64,000 nt of DNA from Allobosea robiniae (GCF_900102525.1 NZ_FNBZ01000001.1:868001-932000); one strand, 5' to 3'. Counted from the stretch's first letter, positions 17,501-26,426 are shown. Translations and numbers: made by a program. The notes: generated from the letters alone by a model not told the origin.

Positions 17501-17980
17501 CGATTGATCGCTGCCTTCGATATCGTCAACGGCCATTTCCAGCGGCTGTTCGGCGTGCTGTTCGGCGGCGGCGAGGCCGAGCTCAGGCTGGTGGATTCGG
17601 AAGACCCCCTCGATGCCGGGCTGGAGATCTTCGCGCGGCCACCCGGCAAGAAGCCGCAGGTGATGACGCTGCTCTCCGGCGGCGAGCAGGCGCTGACCGC
17701 GACCGCGCTGATCTTCGCGGTGTTCCTGACCAATCCCTCGCCGATCTGCGTGCTCGACGAGGTCGACGCGCCGCTCGACGACGCCAATGTCGAGCGCTAC
17801 TGCGACCTGCTCGTCGACATGGCCCGCAATACCGAAACCCGCTTCATCTTGATCACGCACAATCCGATCACCATGGCGCGGATGGAGCGCCTCTTCGGGG
17901 TGACCATGGCGGAACGCGGGGTGAGCCAGATGGTATCGGTCGACCTCGCGACGGCAGAGCGCATCCGCGAGGCCGGGTAA
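14525..17980 (+). CDS. smc: Chromosome segregation ATPase SMC
   Basis: 1151 aa. It forms the ring-shaped condensin that compacts and segregates the chromosome with ScpA/ScpB (not in this window). Residues 31-39 (GPNGCGKSN) are Walker A. Long Ala/Glu/Arg-rich coiled coils run from about 165-500 and 640-1000. The hinge lies around 500-640 (SVAKGYEVALGAALGDDLDA), and is the divergent form seen in alphaproteobacteria. LSGGEQAL (about 1050) is the ABC signature and VLDEVDAPLDD (about 1076) is Walker B. The start MHLTRLKLAGFKTFVEP is canonical. No good ribosome binding site precedes it; the palindromic repeat ends just upstream. Confidence 0.97.
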   Translation: MHLTRLKLAGFKTFVEPTEFLIEPGLTGVVGPNGCGKSNLVEALRWVMGESSFKNMRGSGMDDVIFGGSGERPARNMAEVSLTLDNSDRKAPAAFNEADVLEVTRRIEREEGSTYRINGKEVRAKDVQLLFADAATGARSPALVRQGQISEIISAKPQSRRRILEDAAGIAGLHSRRHEAELRLRGAEDNLTRLEDVLGEIDGQIDALQRQARQAGRYRSLASDIRRAEATLAVIALHDARAQEAQATHVLEEAVRGVADQTGLQAEAAKRQAIAAHELPALREGEATAAAALVRLKRGLDELEAENRRARQRTEELGKRLAELQADLSRQESIGRDASDSLARLAEEDAALGLEGDDAGSGAEAAAAAQRAAEAALAAAEAEQVTAQSALADLAARRGALERSLREARERQDRAGAERDKLRRELETLDASDAKTLLDKLREALIAAEKALKSADADVIAARGAVTSTREREAEQRGPLAEAERRAQRLDTEIGTLRKLLAPAAGDRWPAVLEAVSVAKGYEVALGAALGDDLDASTEATAPAHWDDTGEGQDDPALPAGAEPLLAHVKAPAALWRRLAQIGVVTPDQGEALRRALRQGQILVSKAGDLWRWDGFTSAADAPSPAARRLSEKNRLADLERGAKAAREAAEAARQALEAVSAEARQAAQAETAAIEAARQARRGVDQAREQLTAAERKAAETLVKRSTLTEAIKRLGQAVSEAEQQVAAQETGLSALPASAELENTLLKARVLLGEARATASDARARVQTLAREADLRTRRREAIAADVRAWKQRTAASLQSAEETRRRIDAASAEQKTLLEAPDTFLTERRRLVAEIEQAEAARREAADRLAAGETALAEADRQARIALEGLSSARERRASAEARLEATRQRVADIIRQIEDGLDTGLDGLQSIAGIKSGDPLPEPEAVERRLANLKGERERLGAVNLRAEDELTEVKVKREGLAGERDDLTEAIRRLRQAIGALNREGRERLIAAFDIVNGHFQRLFGVLFGGGEAELRLVDSEDPLDAGLEIFARPPGKKPQVMTLLSGGEQALTATALIFAVFLTNPSPICVLDEVDAPLDDANVERYCDLLVDMARNTETRFILITHNPITMARMERLFGVTMAERGVSQMVSVDLATAERIREAG

Positions 17981-17993
17981 AAGCGAGATGCGC

Positions 17994-18097
17994 CGTCATG
18001 CTCGGGCCTGACCCGAGCATCTCAGGCCGAAGGAGGCTCCTATGGTCTCTCGTCCCGAGATTCTCGGGGCTGCGCTCCGCTTCGCCCGAGAATGACG
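17994..18097. repeat. Dispersed palindromic repeat, family B, copy 1
   Basis: A 104-base element starting CGTCATGCTCGGGCCTGACC and ending CCCGAGAATGACG. It contains hairpins TGCTCGGG..CCCGAGCA and GATTCTCGGG..CCCGAGAAT. It shares ends and design with 42844-42940 and the outer CGTCATGCTCG with family A. It lies immediately after smc, at the start of the 400-base gap to atpI. Confidence 0.8.
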
Positions 18098-18192
18098 GCC
18101 TGGCTGTTGTGCTGCTTTGCTCACGAACGCCTTGGGAAAACCCGCCGACGCCGCTGAAAAAATGCCACATTCGCTCCCGCAATGCGGCGAGA

Positions 18193-18221
18193 TTGTCGCA
18201 CTTTGCCAGAATTTATATATA
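18193..18221 (+). promoter_or_regulatory. Sigma-70-type promoter candidate for the F0 operon
   Basis: TTGTCG (18193-18198), 17 bases, then TATATA (18216-18221). The surrounding sequence is unusually AT-rich. Transcription would start near 18229, leaving a leader of about 150 bases before atpI. Confidence 0.55.
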
Positions 18222-18251
18222 TTCCAATGCGTTAGACATTATCCCCCTGTC

Positions 18252-18280
18252 TTGACAGCGCCGGGGGCTGCCAATAAAGG
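18252..18280 (+). promoter_or_regulatory. Second promoter candidate for the F0 operon
   Basis: A perfect TTGACA (18252-18257), 17 bases, then TAAAGG as a weak -10. It lies downstream of the TTGTCG/TATATA pair; one or both may drive atpI. The rest of 17981-18380 holds only the family B repeat and leader sequence. Confidence 0.4.
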
Positions 18281-18380
18281 AGGCCGTGCTGACGACGGCT
18301 CGATGCGCGGGTTTGGTCGTGGTTATAGTGGTTTTTCGCGGGATCGCGACGTAAACGCGATCAAGACGGAGGCCAAGACC

Positions 18381-18731
18381 ATGTCCGAACCCGACCCAAA
18401 CGCCTCAGACTCGGAGTTGCGCGCAAGACTGGGTTCCCTGAAGACCGCAATCAAGCGGGCGGAAGAGAACGAAAAGCCGGGCGCGAGCCCGGTTGGAGAG
18501 GACAAGGCGCTTGCGGGCGCGATGTCTTCAGGCTTTCGCGCCGCGACGGATCTCGCAGGTGGCATCATCGCAGGCGCCCTGATCGGGTACCTCGGCGACC
18601 GGTGGCTGGGAACCTCTCCGTTCCTGCTGATCGCCTTCATGGTGATCGGAACCATCGCGGGCTTCAGATCCGTCTATCGGCTCGGTTCGCGTCCGACCTC
18701 CGGGTCGAAGGGCGGTCCGAAGGACAATTGA
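18381..18731 (+). CDS. atpI: ATP synthase assembly protein AtpI
   Basis: 116 aa from ATG 18381. Residues 1-45 are hydrophilic and Glu/Lys-rich. Two membrane helices follow (ATDLAGGIIAGALIGYLGDRWLG and SPFLLIAFMVIGTIAGFRSVYRL), the AtpI/AtpZ pattern. In other bacteria such proteins help assemble the c-ring or move magnesium. It is the first gene of the F0 operon, 42 bases before atpB. A purine-rich AAGACGGAGG lies upstream. Confidence 0.9.
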   Translation: MSEPDPNASDSELRARLGSLKTAIKRAEENEKPGASPVGEDKALAGAMSSGFRAATDLAGGIIAGALIGYLGDRWLGTSPFLLIAFMVIGTIAGFRSVYRLGSRPTSGSKGGPKDN

Positions 18732-18773
18732 TCGAAAGGCGGCCATCCAGGCCGCGCGACGAGGAACGAGACC

Positions 18774-19538
18774 ATGGCGGCCGGCGGCGGAATCGATCCG
18801 ATCCACCAATTCCACATCGCTCCGATCGTGGAGCTGAAGCCGTTCGGCATCGACCTCTCCTTCACCAACACCTCGCTGTGGATGGTGATCGTGCTCGCCG
18901 TCGTTTCCGCCATCATGATCTATGGCTCGAGCCAGCGTGCGGTCGTCCCCGGCCGCCTGCAGTCGCTCGCCGAGATGGCTTATGAATTCGTCGCATCGAC
19001 GATGACGGGCGTGATGGGCAAGGACGGCCTGAAATTCTTCCCGTTCGTGTTCTCGCTGTTCATGTTCGTGCTGGCGAGCAATCTGCTCGGCCTGCTGCCC
19101 GGCTCCTTCACCGTCACCAGCCAGATCATCGTCACCGCCGCCCTGGCGCTGCTCGTCATGACGATTGTGGTGGTCTACGGCGTCGTGAAGCATGGCAGCC
19201 ATTTCTTCGGCCTGTTCGTGCCGTCGGGCGTGCCCGGCTGGCTCCTGCCCTTCATGGTGCTGATCGAGGCAGTCTCCTTCCTGTCGCGCCCGGTTTCGCT
19301 CTCGCTTCGTCTGTTCGGCAACATGCTCGCCGGCCATATCGCGCTCAAGGTCTTCGGCGGCTTCGTCGTCGTGCTGCTGGGCTCCGGTGCTGCGCTGAAC
19401 TACGCCATCGCGCCGCTGCCGCTGCTGCTGGCGGTTGCGCTGACGGCGCTCGAGGTCATCGTCGGCATCCTGCAGGCCTATGTCTTCGCGATCCTGACCT
19501 GCGTCTATCTCAACGACGCGCTGCACCCCGGCCACTGA
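18774..19538 (+). CDS. atpB: F0F1 ATP synthase subunit a
   Basis: 254 aa, with five or six membrane helices. It forms the proton half-channels next to the c-ring. [18 protein letters not shown] contains the essential Arg (R179), and the C-terminal helix ([19 protein letters not shown]) with the conserved Glu and Gln is intact. The N terminus [12 protein letters not shown] is typical of alphaproteobacteria. Good ribosome binding site GAGGAACGAG upstream. It is in the operon between atpI and atpE. Confidence 0.97.
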   Translation: MAAGGGIDPIHQFHIAPIVELKPFGIDLSFTNTSLWMVIVLAVVSAIMIYGSSQRAVVPGRLQSLAEMAYEFVASTMTGVMGKDGLKFFPFVFSLFMFVLASNLLGLLPGSFTVTSQIIVTAALALLVMTIVVVYGVVKHGSHFFGLFVPSGVPGWLLPFMVLIEAVSFLSRPVSLSLRLFGNMLAGHIALKVFGGFVVVLLGSGAALNYAIAPLPLLLAVALTALEVIVGILQAYVFAILTCVYLNDALHPGH

Positions 19539-19603
19539 GGCCAGGGGCAGCGCTCGCGAGAGTTCATCCCACCCGTCAAAACCTTCCACACTGGAGAAAC
19601 ACC

Positions 19604-19831
19604 ATGGATCCTGTTGCAGCCAAGTTCATCGGCGCCGGCCTCGCCTCGCTCGGCATGGGCCTCGCCGCCATCGGCGTCGGCACCATCTTCGGCAACTTCC
19701 TCTCGGGCGCTCTGCGCAACCCGTCGGCCGCCGACGGCCAGTTCCCGCGCGCGTTCATCGGCGCGGCGCTCGCCGAAGGTCTGGGCATCTTCGCGTTCGT
19801 CGTCGCGCTCGTGCTGCTCTTCGTGGTCTGA
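19604..19831 (+). CDS. atpE: F0F1 ATP synthase subunit c
   Basis: 75 aa. Two helices form a hairpin joined by the polar loop [10 protein letters not shown] (residues 38-47), and E58 in ALAEGLGIF is the proton-carrying carboxylate of the rotor ring. The GxGxG-like glycine pattern in helix 1 ([18 protein letters not shown]) indicates the usual tight ring packing. Ribosome binding site CTGGAGAAACACC precedes the start. The gene lies 65 bases after atpB. Confidence 0.97.
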   Translation: MDPVAAKFIGAGLASLGMGLAAIGVGTIFGNFLSGALRNPSAADGQFPRAFIGAALAEGLGIFAFVVALVLLFVV

Positions 19832-19920
19832 CGCTTTCGTCGACCGCTTTCTCGTCGCGCGTTCGGGCCATTCCGGCCGACGCGCGACGGTTCCGTATCT
19901 TAAGCGCTGAAAGGCACGCT

Positions 19921-20532
19921 ATGCCGGTTCGATCTTCAGGGTTCGCGCGACAAGGATGGCTTCTGGCTGTCGGCTCGTTCGCCACTCTGGCGGCGGGTGC
20001 GGCGCAGGCTGCCACTCCGGGCCTGAGCGGCGAGAAGGCTTCCTTCCCGCCCTTCGACCCCGCGCACTTCGCCAGCAACCTGTTCTGGCTCGCCGTCACC
20101 TTCGCCGCTCTCTACTGGCTGATGTCCAAGGTCGCGCTGCCGCGCCTCGGCTCCATCCTGGAAGAGCGCGCCGAGACGATCGGCCGGGATCTCGACCAGG
20201 CCACGCAGATGCAGGCCAAGGCCGAGGACATGGCGCAGGCCTATGAGAAGGCCCTCGCTGAAGCGCGCAAGAACGCCCAGGGCATCGCCCAGACGGCGCG
20301 CGAGGCCGGCGCCAAGGCGAGCGACGCCCAGCGTCACGCTACCGAGGCCGAGCTTGCCGCCAAGATGGCGCAGGCCGAGGCGACCATCGCCAAGACCAAG
20401 ACCAAGGCGATGGGCAACGTGCGCGATCTCGGCAGCGACATCGCCGTCGCCATCGTCGCCAAGCTGACCGGTCAGGCCCCCAGCGCCAGCGAGGCGTCGG
20501 CGGCTGTCGACCAGGCCCTGACGCACGGCTGA
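19921..20532 (+). CDS. atpF': F0F1 ATP synthase subunit b'
   Basis: 203 aa. A 30-residue N-terminal extension with a signal-like hydrophobic stretch (GWLLAVGSFATLAAGAAQA) precedes the membrane helix FASNLFWLAVTFAALYWLMSKVALPRL. A long Ala/Glu/Lys-rich coiled coil follows. It is the b' partner of subunit b in the peripheral stalk, as in photosynthetic and other alphaproteobacteria with two b-type genes. It starts 89 bases after atpE and ends 11 bases before atpF. Confidence 0.93.
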   Translation: MPVRSSGFARQGWLLAVGSFATLAAGAAQAATPGLSGEKASFPPFDPAHFASNLFWLAVTFAALYWLMSKVALPRLGSILEERAETIGRDLDQATQMQAKAEDMAQAYEKALAEARKNAQGIAQTAREAGAKASDAQRHATEAELAAKMAQAEATIAKTKTKAMGNVRDLGSDIAVAIVAKLTGQAPSASEASAAVDQALTHG

Positions 20533-20543
20533 GGAGAGTTCAA

Positions 20544-21020
20544 ATGGATACTTTCTGGGTCGGCGTCGCGCTCGTCATCTTCCTTGCCATCCTGGTCAAG
20601 TTCGGCGTGCCGGGCGCGATCGTGAAGGCGCTCGACTCGCGTGGCGAGAAGGTCGCGCAGGAGCTGGCGGAAGCCCGCCGTCTGCGTCAGGAGGCCGAGA
20701 AGCTGCTCGCCGAATACGATGCCAAGCGCAAGGCCGCCGAGGCCGAAGCTGCCGAGATCGTCTCTTCCGCCAATAGCGAGGCCAAGCGTCTCGCGGCGGA
20801 AGCCGAAGCCAAGCTTGCCGACTTCGTCGCGCGCCGCACCAAGGCGGCCGAGGAGAAGATCGCCCAGGCCGAGAGCCAGGCCGAGGCCGAGGTTCGCGCC
20901 GCGGCTGCGGAGGCCGCCACCAAGGCCGCCGAGACCATCCTGCGCGGCCAGATGGCCGGCAAGGCTGGTGAAGCCGCCTTCACGGCAGGGCTGACCGAGG
21001 TCAAGGCCAAGCTCAACTGA
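20544..21020 (+). CDS. atpF: F0F1 ATP synthase subunit b
   Basis: 158 aa. One N-terminal membrane helix (FWVGVALVIFLAILVKFGVPGAIVKAL) is followed by a charged coiled coil of the peripheral stalk, very rich in Ala, Glu and Lys. Ribosome binding site GAGGAG. It is the last gene of the F0 operon, ending 27 bases before a strong terminator. The F1 genes (atpHAGDC) are absent, as expected for the split arrangement of Hyphomicrobiales. Confidence 0.95.
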   Translation: MDTFWVGVALVIFLAILVKFGVPGAIVKALDSRGEKVAQELAEARRLRQEAEKLLAEYDAKRKAAEAEAAEIVSSANSEAKRLAAEAEAKLADFVARRTKAAEEKIAQAESQAEAEVRAAAAEAATKAAETILRGQMAGKAGEAAFTAGLTEVKAKLN

Positions 21021-21047
21021 GCCTTAAGCCGATTGCTCAATCGATCG

Positions 21048-21080
21048 ACGCCGCGCCCGCAAGGACGCGGCGTTTTTCTT
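21048..21080 (+). terminator. Intrinsic terminator of the F0 ATP synthase operon
   Basis: Arms ACGCCGCG (21048-21055) and CGCGGCGT (21066-21073) are followed by TTTTTCTTT. Confidence 0.9.
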
Positions 21081-21164
21081 TGCCCCTCTCCTGCCCGAAT
21101 CCCGATGCGGGATGCGGGCCGCCACCGCCATCTGCCGAGCATCAGCGACCCCAGGAGTTTCGAG

Positions 21165-21968
21165 ATGATCGGCCGCCTTGCCCGTGTGCTCATCGCGATC
21201 GTCTCCGTCGCTGCGGCAGCAGGCCCTGCGAGCGCCTTCGAGAAGGTCAGCTTCCCGTCGCGGGACGCAGGCGATCTCGTCGGCTGGCTGGCGCGGCCGG
21301 CGGGAGCAGGCCCTTTCCCGGTCGTCGTCGGCCTGCATGGCTGCGCCGGGCTCTACAGGCGCTCGGGCGAGGTCAATATCCGCGAGAGCGACTGGTCGGA
21401 GCGCCTCAACCGCGCCGGCTATGCCGTGCTTCTCGTCGACAGCTTCGGGCCGCGCGGCATCAAGGCTCTATGCAACGACCGCGAGCGCGCGCTGACGCCG
21501 GCAGGCCGTGCGCGCGATGCCTTCGCCGCCATCGACTGGCTGGAGAAACAGGATTTCGCCGCCAGGCAGCCCATCGCGCTGATCGGCTGGTCAAATGGCG
21601 GCTCGACGGCTTTGCGCGTCGCGGGCGTGCCTGAGGCCAAGCGCCTGCGCCATGTCATCGCCTTCTATCCCGGCTGCCGCATCATCCTGAAGCGCGGCTG
21701 GCAGGCGCAGACCGATACCGCGATCTTCCAGGGTCTTGCCGACGACTGGACGCCAGCCGCACCTTGCGAGGAGCTCGCCCACGGCGGCGGGGCGCGCTTC
21801 GTCGGCTTTCCCGGCGCCTATCATGATTTCGACCATCCGAGCCTGAAACTGCGCGAGCGCAAGGCGGCCTATTCGCAGCGGCCAGACGGCATGGTCACGA
21901 TCGGCAGCGACCCGAAGGCGCGTGCGGCGGCGATCGACGCGGTGATGGCGATCCTGAAGCGCCCCTGA
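21165..21968 (+). CDS. Exported dienelactone hydrolase-family alpha/beta hydrolase
   Basis: 267 aa from ATG 21165, chosen for the AGGAG eight or so bases upstream and a clean signal peptide (MIGRLARVLIAIVSVAAAAGPASA). The core shows VVVGLHGCAGLY (oxyanion-hole region), LIGWSNGGST with nucleophile S143, Asp in LADDWTP (about 193-194) and His220 in GAYHDFDHP. The fold matches the dienelactone hydrolase family, and the usual Cys nucleophile of true dienelactone hydrolase is Ser here. Substrate unknown; periplasmic. Its stop lies six bases from the convergent L,D-transpeptidase. Confidence 0.85.
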   Translation: MIGRLARVLIAIVSVAAAAGPASAFEKVSFPSRDAGDLVGWLARPAGAGPFPVVVGLHGCAGLYRRSGEVNIRESDWSERLNRAGYAVLLVDSFGPRGIKALCNDRERALTPAGRARDAFAAIDWLEKQDFAARQPIALIGWSNGGSTALRVAGVPEAKRLRHVIAFYPGCRIILKRGWQAQTDTAIFQGLADDWTPAAPCEELAHGGGARFVGFPGAYHDFDHPSLKLRERKAAYSQRPDGMVTIGSDPKARAAAIDAVMAILKRP

Positions 21969-21974
21969 GCGCGC

Positions 21975-23234
21975 TCAGTTGCTGGCGGTCGCCGTCGCTG
22001 CCGGCGGATTGCCCGAGGCTGCTATTGGCGCCGCCACAGGCCTTGCCGGCGGGATCACCGCCGCCTTCGGCTTCGGCTTGCGGGCCTGGATCGTCGAGGT
22101 GACGATGCCTTGCGGCGTATCCAATCCATAGATGTCGTCGCGGAACTGGACCTGGCCGTCGGCGCCCTGCCAGCCGGTGAGATAGACCCATGCGACCGGG
22201 ACCGACTTCTTCAGCGTAATGTTCTTGCGCTCGCCCTTGGCAATCTCGTCCTCGATCGACTGGCGGTTCCATTCCGAGCCTTCCAGCAGCCAGGCGGCGA
22301 GGTCGCGGACGCCCTCGATGCGGGCGCAGCCGGAGGAGTTGAAGCGCACGTCGTTCCGGAACAGCGTCTTCTTCGGCGTGTCGTGCATGTAGACAGCTTC
22401 GCTGTTGGGCATGTCGATCTTGAGCTGGCCGAGAGAGTTGGTCGGCCCCGGCTCCTGCCGGACGTAGAAATAGGGGCTCTTCAGCGTCGCCCAGTTGACG
22501 CTCGCCGGGTCGATTTCCTTGTTCTCGGCGCCGAGCAATTTCATGTTCGACTTGGCGATGAAGCCCGGATCCTTGCGCATATGCGGGATGATGTCGGCCT
22601 TCACGATCGACATCGGCGCCGTCCAGTAGGGATTGAGGTTCACCGAGGTGATATTGGCCTGGATGACCGGCGAGGGCCGGTCCGGGCGACCGACGATGGC
22701 GAGATGGCGCTGGGCGACCGTGCCGTTCTCGACCGCCTCGACGCTAGCGCCGGGGATGTTCACCACGACATAGCGGCTGGCGAAATTGAAGCCGTTGCCC
22801 TTGAGCCGCTCCAGCGTCGCGGTGAGCTGGTTCAGGCGCGATTCGACCGGCGTGTTCATCGCCTTCAGGGTCAGGCGTCCGACCGTGCCGAGATCCGACA
22901 GGCCGTGCCGACGCTGGAAGCGCTTCACCGCCTCGGTCACGTTGGCGTCATAGATATCGCCGGCGATGGCCTCGGATGCGAGATCGCCGCTGGCGAGCAG
23001 ACGCTGCTTCAGAACAGTGACATCCGGCCCTTGCGAATCCGGCTTCAGCGCAGTGACGCTCGCCGGCACCTTGGGCCAGCCGCCGCGATTGGCGACGTCC
23101 TCATGGGCGATCAGCGCCTCGAGCGTGCGGTCATAGGTGTTGGGGCCGTAGCTTGGCTCGTTGGCACGCACGAGCGCCGTCGAGGCCAGCAGAGCCGCAG
23201 CCGCAAGAGCGAGGATGGAGGGACGCGCAGACAT
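21975..23234 (-). CDS. L,D-transpeptidase (YcbB-like) with peptidoglycan-binding domain
   Basis: 419 aa, periplasmic. A signal peptide (MSARPSILALAAAALLASTALVRA) is followed by a PG_binding_1 domain (about residues 65-128, VTVLKQRLLASGDL to GRLTLKAMN). The YkuD catalytic domain (about 155-340) contains MHDTPKKTLF with H284 and FNSSGCARIEG with the nucleophile C303 and R305. It makes 3-3 cross-links or attaches proteins to peptidoglycan. The C terminus is Pro/Ala-rich. The region upstream of the start (23240-23270) has a nested GC hairpin in the leader. Confidence 0.93.
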   Translation of the reverse strand: MSARPSILALAAAALLASTALVRANEPSYGPNTYDRTLEALIAHEDVANRGGWPKVPASVTALKPDSQGPDVTVLKQRLLASGDLASEAIAGDIYDANVTEAVKRFQRRHGLSDLGTVGRLTLKAMNTPVESRLNQLTATLERLKGNGFNFASRYVVVNIPGASVEAVENGTVAQRHLAIVGRPDRPSPVIQANITSVNLNPYWTAPMSIVKADIIPHMRKDPGFIAKSNMKLLGAENKEIDPASVNWATLKSPYFYVRQEPGPTNSLGQLKIDMPNSEAVYMHDTPKKTLFRNDVRFNSSGCARIEGVRDLAAWLLEGSEWNRQSIEDEIAKGERKNITLKKSVPVAWVYLTGWQGADGQVQFRDDIYGLDTPQGIVTSTIQARKPKPKAAVIPPARPVAAPIAASGNPPAATATASN

Positions 23235-23359
23235 GAAAACCCCCGGGCCGCAGAGAGCGGCACCGGGGGATCATTCCGCGACATGGTCAAGGAATGCTTA
23301 AGAAGCGATCAGCATCCTTCACCATGCTGACGAATGCCGTCAGCATGGCGGGAGGCGCC

Positions 23360-24931
23360 TTACTCCGCCGCCTGGGCCGGAGTCGGCTTTTCCCATTTCA
23401 GCACCGGCGAGCGGGCGGCGCGGGTCTCGTCGAGGCGGCGGATCGGGGCGTGGTGCGGGGCGCTGGTGAAGCGCTCCTTGTCGTTGCCCTTGGCCGCGAT
23501 GGCGAGGTCGCGCAGCGTCGCGATGAAGAGGTCGAGCGCCGCTTTCGATTCCGACTCGGTCGGCTCGATCAGCATGGCGCCATGGACGACGAGCGGGAAA
23601 TACACCGTCATCGGGTGGTAGCCCTCGTCGATCATCGCCTTGGCGAAATCGAGCGTCGAGACGCCCGAGCCCTTCAGCCATTCGTCGTCGAACAGTACCT
23701 CGTGCATCGAGGGATGGTCCGGGAAGGGCAGCGACATCAGGTCGGCAAGGCCGGCGCGGATATAGTTCGCGTTCAGCACCGCATCCTCGGAAGCCTGGCG
23801 CATGCCGTCCGAGCCGTGGCTCAGCATGTAGGCGAGCGCGCGGACATACATGCCCATTTGGCCATGGAAGGCGGTCATCCGGCCGAAGGGCTTGTTGCCC
23901 GCCGGCGCCTCACCGCGCGACTCGACCAGATGCGGCTTGCCGTTCTCGACATGGATGAAGGGCACCGGCGCGAAGGGCGCCAGACGCTCGGAGAGCACGA
24001 CCGGGCCGGCACCGGGACCGCCGCCGCCATGGGGCGTCGAGAAGGTCTTGTGCAGGTTGATATGCATCGCGTCGACGCCGAGATCACCGGGCCGAGCCTT
24101 GCCGACGATGGCGTTGAAGTTGGCGCCGTCGCAGTAGAAATAGGCACCGGCCTCATGCATCGCCGCGGCGATCTCGACGATCTGCGGCTCGAAGATGCCG
24201 CAGGTGTTCGGATTGGTCAGCATGATCGCAGCGATGTCCGGCCCGAGCAGGGCCTTGACGTCCTCGACCGCGACAGTGCCGTCCGGACGGGCCGGAACCG
24301 CCTTCACCGAGAAGCCGATCAGGGCCGCCGTCGCCGGATTGGTGCCGTGGGCCGATTCGGGGACGAGCACGACGTTGCGGGTCGCGCCCTCGCCCTTCGC
24401 CGCGATGGCAGCCTTGATCGCCATCATGCCGCAGGCCTCGCCATGGGCGCCGGCCTTCGGTGACAGCGCCACGGCCGGCATGCCGGTCAGCGTCATCAGG
24501 TAGCGGGCGAGCTCCAGCATCAGTTCGAGCGCGCCGGGCACGCTCGAGGTCGGCTGGAGCGGGTGCACGTCGGAGAAGCCCGGAAGCCGCGCCACCTTCT
24601 CGTTGAGGCGGGCATTGTGCTTCATCGTGCAGGAGCCGAGCGGGAAGAGCCCGGTATCGATACCGTAGTTCTTCTGGCTGAGACGCACATAGTGGCGCAT
24701 CGTCTCGGGCTCGGAGAGACCGGGCAGGCCGATCTCGCCCTGGCGGGCATGCTTGCCGAGACGCGACTTGAACGGCGCCGGCTTGTCGATGTCGACGCCG
24801 GTCGCCTCGTGATGGCCGATCTCGAAGATCAGCGGCTCGATCTGCTGCAGAGCCTTGTTGCCGGTGAAGGTGAGATGCTCTTCATGCGAGGCCTCGCCGG
24901 CCTGGGTGGGACGTCCCTGACGGTTCAGCAT
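23360..24931 (-). CDS. gcvPB: Glycine dehydrogenase (decarboxylating) subunit 2
   Basis: 523 aa from ATG 24931. Half of the split P-protein that decarboxylates glycine and passes the aminomethyl group to lipoylated GcvH. INLHKTFSTPHGGGGPGAGP contains the PLP lysine (K295). GSCTMKHNARLNEKVA and ESAHGTNPATAA are family signatures. The start overlaps the gcvPA stop by one base (TGATG), which implies translational coupling. It is the last gene of the gcvT-H-PA-PB operon. Confidence 0.97.
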   Translation of the reverse strand: MLNRQGRPTQAGEASHEEHLTFTGNKALQQIEPLIFEIGHHEATGVDIDKPAPFKSRLGKHARQGEIGLPGLSEPETMRHYVRLSQKNYGIDTGLFPLGSCTMKHNARLNEKVARLPGFSDVHPLQPTSSVPGALELMLELARYLMTLTGMPAVALSPKAGAHGEACGMMAIKAAIAAKGEGATRNVVLVPESAHGTNPATAALIGFSVKAVPARPDGTVAVEDVKALLGPDIAAIMLTNPNTCGIFEPQIVEIAAAMHEAGAYFYCDGANFNAIVGKARPGDLGVDAMHINLHKTFSTPHGGGGPGAGPVVLSERLAPFAPVPFIHVENGKPHLVESRGEAPAGNKPFGRMTAFHGQMGMYVRALAYMLSHGSDGMRQASEDAVLNANYIRAGLADLMSLPFPDHPSMHEVLFDDEWLKGSGVSTLDFAKAMIDEGYHPMTVYFPLVVHGAMLIEPTESESKAALDLFIATLRDLAIAAKGNDKERFTSAPHHAPIRRLDETRAARSPVLKWEKPTPAQAAE

Positions 24932-26271
24932 CACAGCACCTCCACGAGCGCTGCCACGAGGGCCGCCCGGTCTTCATCGGTATTCACCTCGGTCGAGGCG
25001 ATGATCAGCAGGTCGTCCAGCCCGGCCTTGGGCAGGAGCCGCGAGACGGGGACGCCGGCCAGGATGCCCTTGGCGGCGAGAACCTCGACGACCTCGGCGG
25101 CGGGCTTCTTCAGCTTCACGGTGAATTCGTTGAAGAAGCTGTCGTTGAGCACGGTCACGCCTTCGACGCCCGCGAGCGCGTCGGCGAGCTTCACGGCATT
25201 GGCGTGGTTCACCTCGGCGAGGCGGGCAAGGCCGGTCTGGCCCAGCAGCGTCATGTGGATGGTGAAGGCCAGCACGCAGAGGCCGGAATTGGTGCAGATG
25301 TTCGAGGTCGCCTTGTCGCGGCGAATATGCTGCTCGCGGGTCGAGAGCGTCAGCACGAAGCCGCGCTGGCCGGTCGAATCGACCGTCTCGCCGCAGAGCC
25401 GGCCCGGCATCTGGCGGATATATTTCGACTTGGCGGCGAAGAGGCCGACATAGGGGCCGCCGAAGTTCAGCGCATTGCCGATCGACTGGCCCTCGCCGAC
25501 GACGATATCGGCGTCCTGCGCGCCCGGCGGCACGACGGCGCCGAGCGAGACGACTTCGGTGAAGACCGCGATCAGCAGGGCACCATGGGCATGGGCCTTC
25601 TCGGCGATCGGCTTGAGGTCGCGCAGGTTGCCGAAGACGTCCGGCGACTGGACGACGACGCAGGAGGTGCTGTCGTCGATCTGGGAAAGGATATCCTCTT
25701 GGGCCGAAACGTCGGGCTTCAGGACGACGACCTCGTCACTGGCCATCTCGGAGAGGGTCTCGACGACCGCGGTGTAATGCGGGTGCAGGCCGCCGGAGAG
25801 CACGGCCTTGCGGCGCTTGGTGACGCGATGCGCCATCAGCACGGCCTCGCCGGTGCCGGTCGAGCCGTCATACATCGAGGCGTTGGCGACCTCCATGCCG
25901 GTCAGCGCGGCGACCTGGGTCTGGAACTCGAAGAGATATTGCAGCGTGCCCTGCGCGATCTCGGGCTGATAGGGCGTGTAGCTGGTCAGGAATTCCGAGC
26001 GCTGGATCAGGTGATCCACCGTCGCCGGGACATGGTGCTTGTAGGCGCCGGCGCCGACGAAGAAGGGCACGGCCGAGGCGGCAGTGTTCTTGCCGGCCAT
26101 CCTGCCGAGGATGCGCTCGACCTCGAGCTCCCCCTTGGCGCGGGGCAGATCGACCGGGGCCTTCAGCAGCTTGCCGGCCGGCACGTCGCTGAACAGCGCG
26201 TCGACATCGGAGACGCCGATCCGCGCGAGCATGTCCTCGCGGTCGGTATCGGTGAGCGGGAGATAGCGCAT
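24931..26271 (-). CDS. gcvPA: Glycine dehydrogenase (decarboxylating) subunit 1
   Basis: 446 aa from ATG 26271 ([20 protein letters not shown]), the canonical start. It is the other half of the split P-protein. [38 protein letters not shown] and [11 protein letters not shown] are characteristic. It lacks the PLP lysine, which is carried by subunit 2. A family D palindromic repeat of about 135 bases fills the gap to gcvH, so the operon may be processed or attenuated there. Confidence 0.97.
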   Translation of the reverse strand: MRYLPLTDTDREDMLARIGVSDVDALFSDVPAGKLLKAPVDLPRAKGELEVERILGRMAGKNTAASAVPFFVGAGAYKHHVPATVDHLIQRSEFLTSYTPYQPEIAQGTLQYLFEFQTQVAALTGMEVANASMYDGSTGTGEAVLMAHRVTKRRKAVLSGGLHPHYTAVVETLSEMASDEVVVLKPDVSAQEDILSQIDDSTSCVVVQSPDVFGNLRDLKPIAEKAHAHGALLIAVFTEVVSLGAVVPPGAQDADIVVGEGQSIGNALNFGGPYVGLFAAKSKYIRQMPGRLCGETVDSTGQRGFVLTLSTREQHIRRDKATSNICTNSGLCVLAFTIHMTLLGQTGLARLAEVNHANAVKLADALAGVEGVTVLNDSFFNEFTVKLKKPAAEVVEVLAAKGILAGVPVSRLLPKAGLDDLLIIASTEVNTDEDRAALVAALVEVL

Positions 26272-26291
26272 GGGGTGATTCCGTTTCGGGG

Positions 26292-26426
26292 TGTCATCCC
26301 GTGCGCGCCGCGGCATGAAATGCCGCTGCGCAGACACGGGACCGTGCGACGAGAAGGCGCCTTGTCCGGATGACGGTCCCGCATCAGCGCAGCAGCACTT
26401 CCGTGCCGCAGCGCGTGCGGGATGAC
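26292..26426. repeat. Palindromic repeat, family D, inside the gcv operon
   Basis: The element starts GTCATCCCG and ends CGGGATGAC, giving nine-base inverted ends. Inner hairpins include GCGGCAT..ATGCCGC. It lies between gcvPA and gcvH, where the transcript would fold into a stable structure. Confidence 0.7.

Noticed and set aside
23240-23270. Nested GC hairpin upstream of the L,D-transpeptidase as a terminator
   Set aside because: It lies in the leader of the minus-strand gene and has no T tract; no function assigned.
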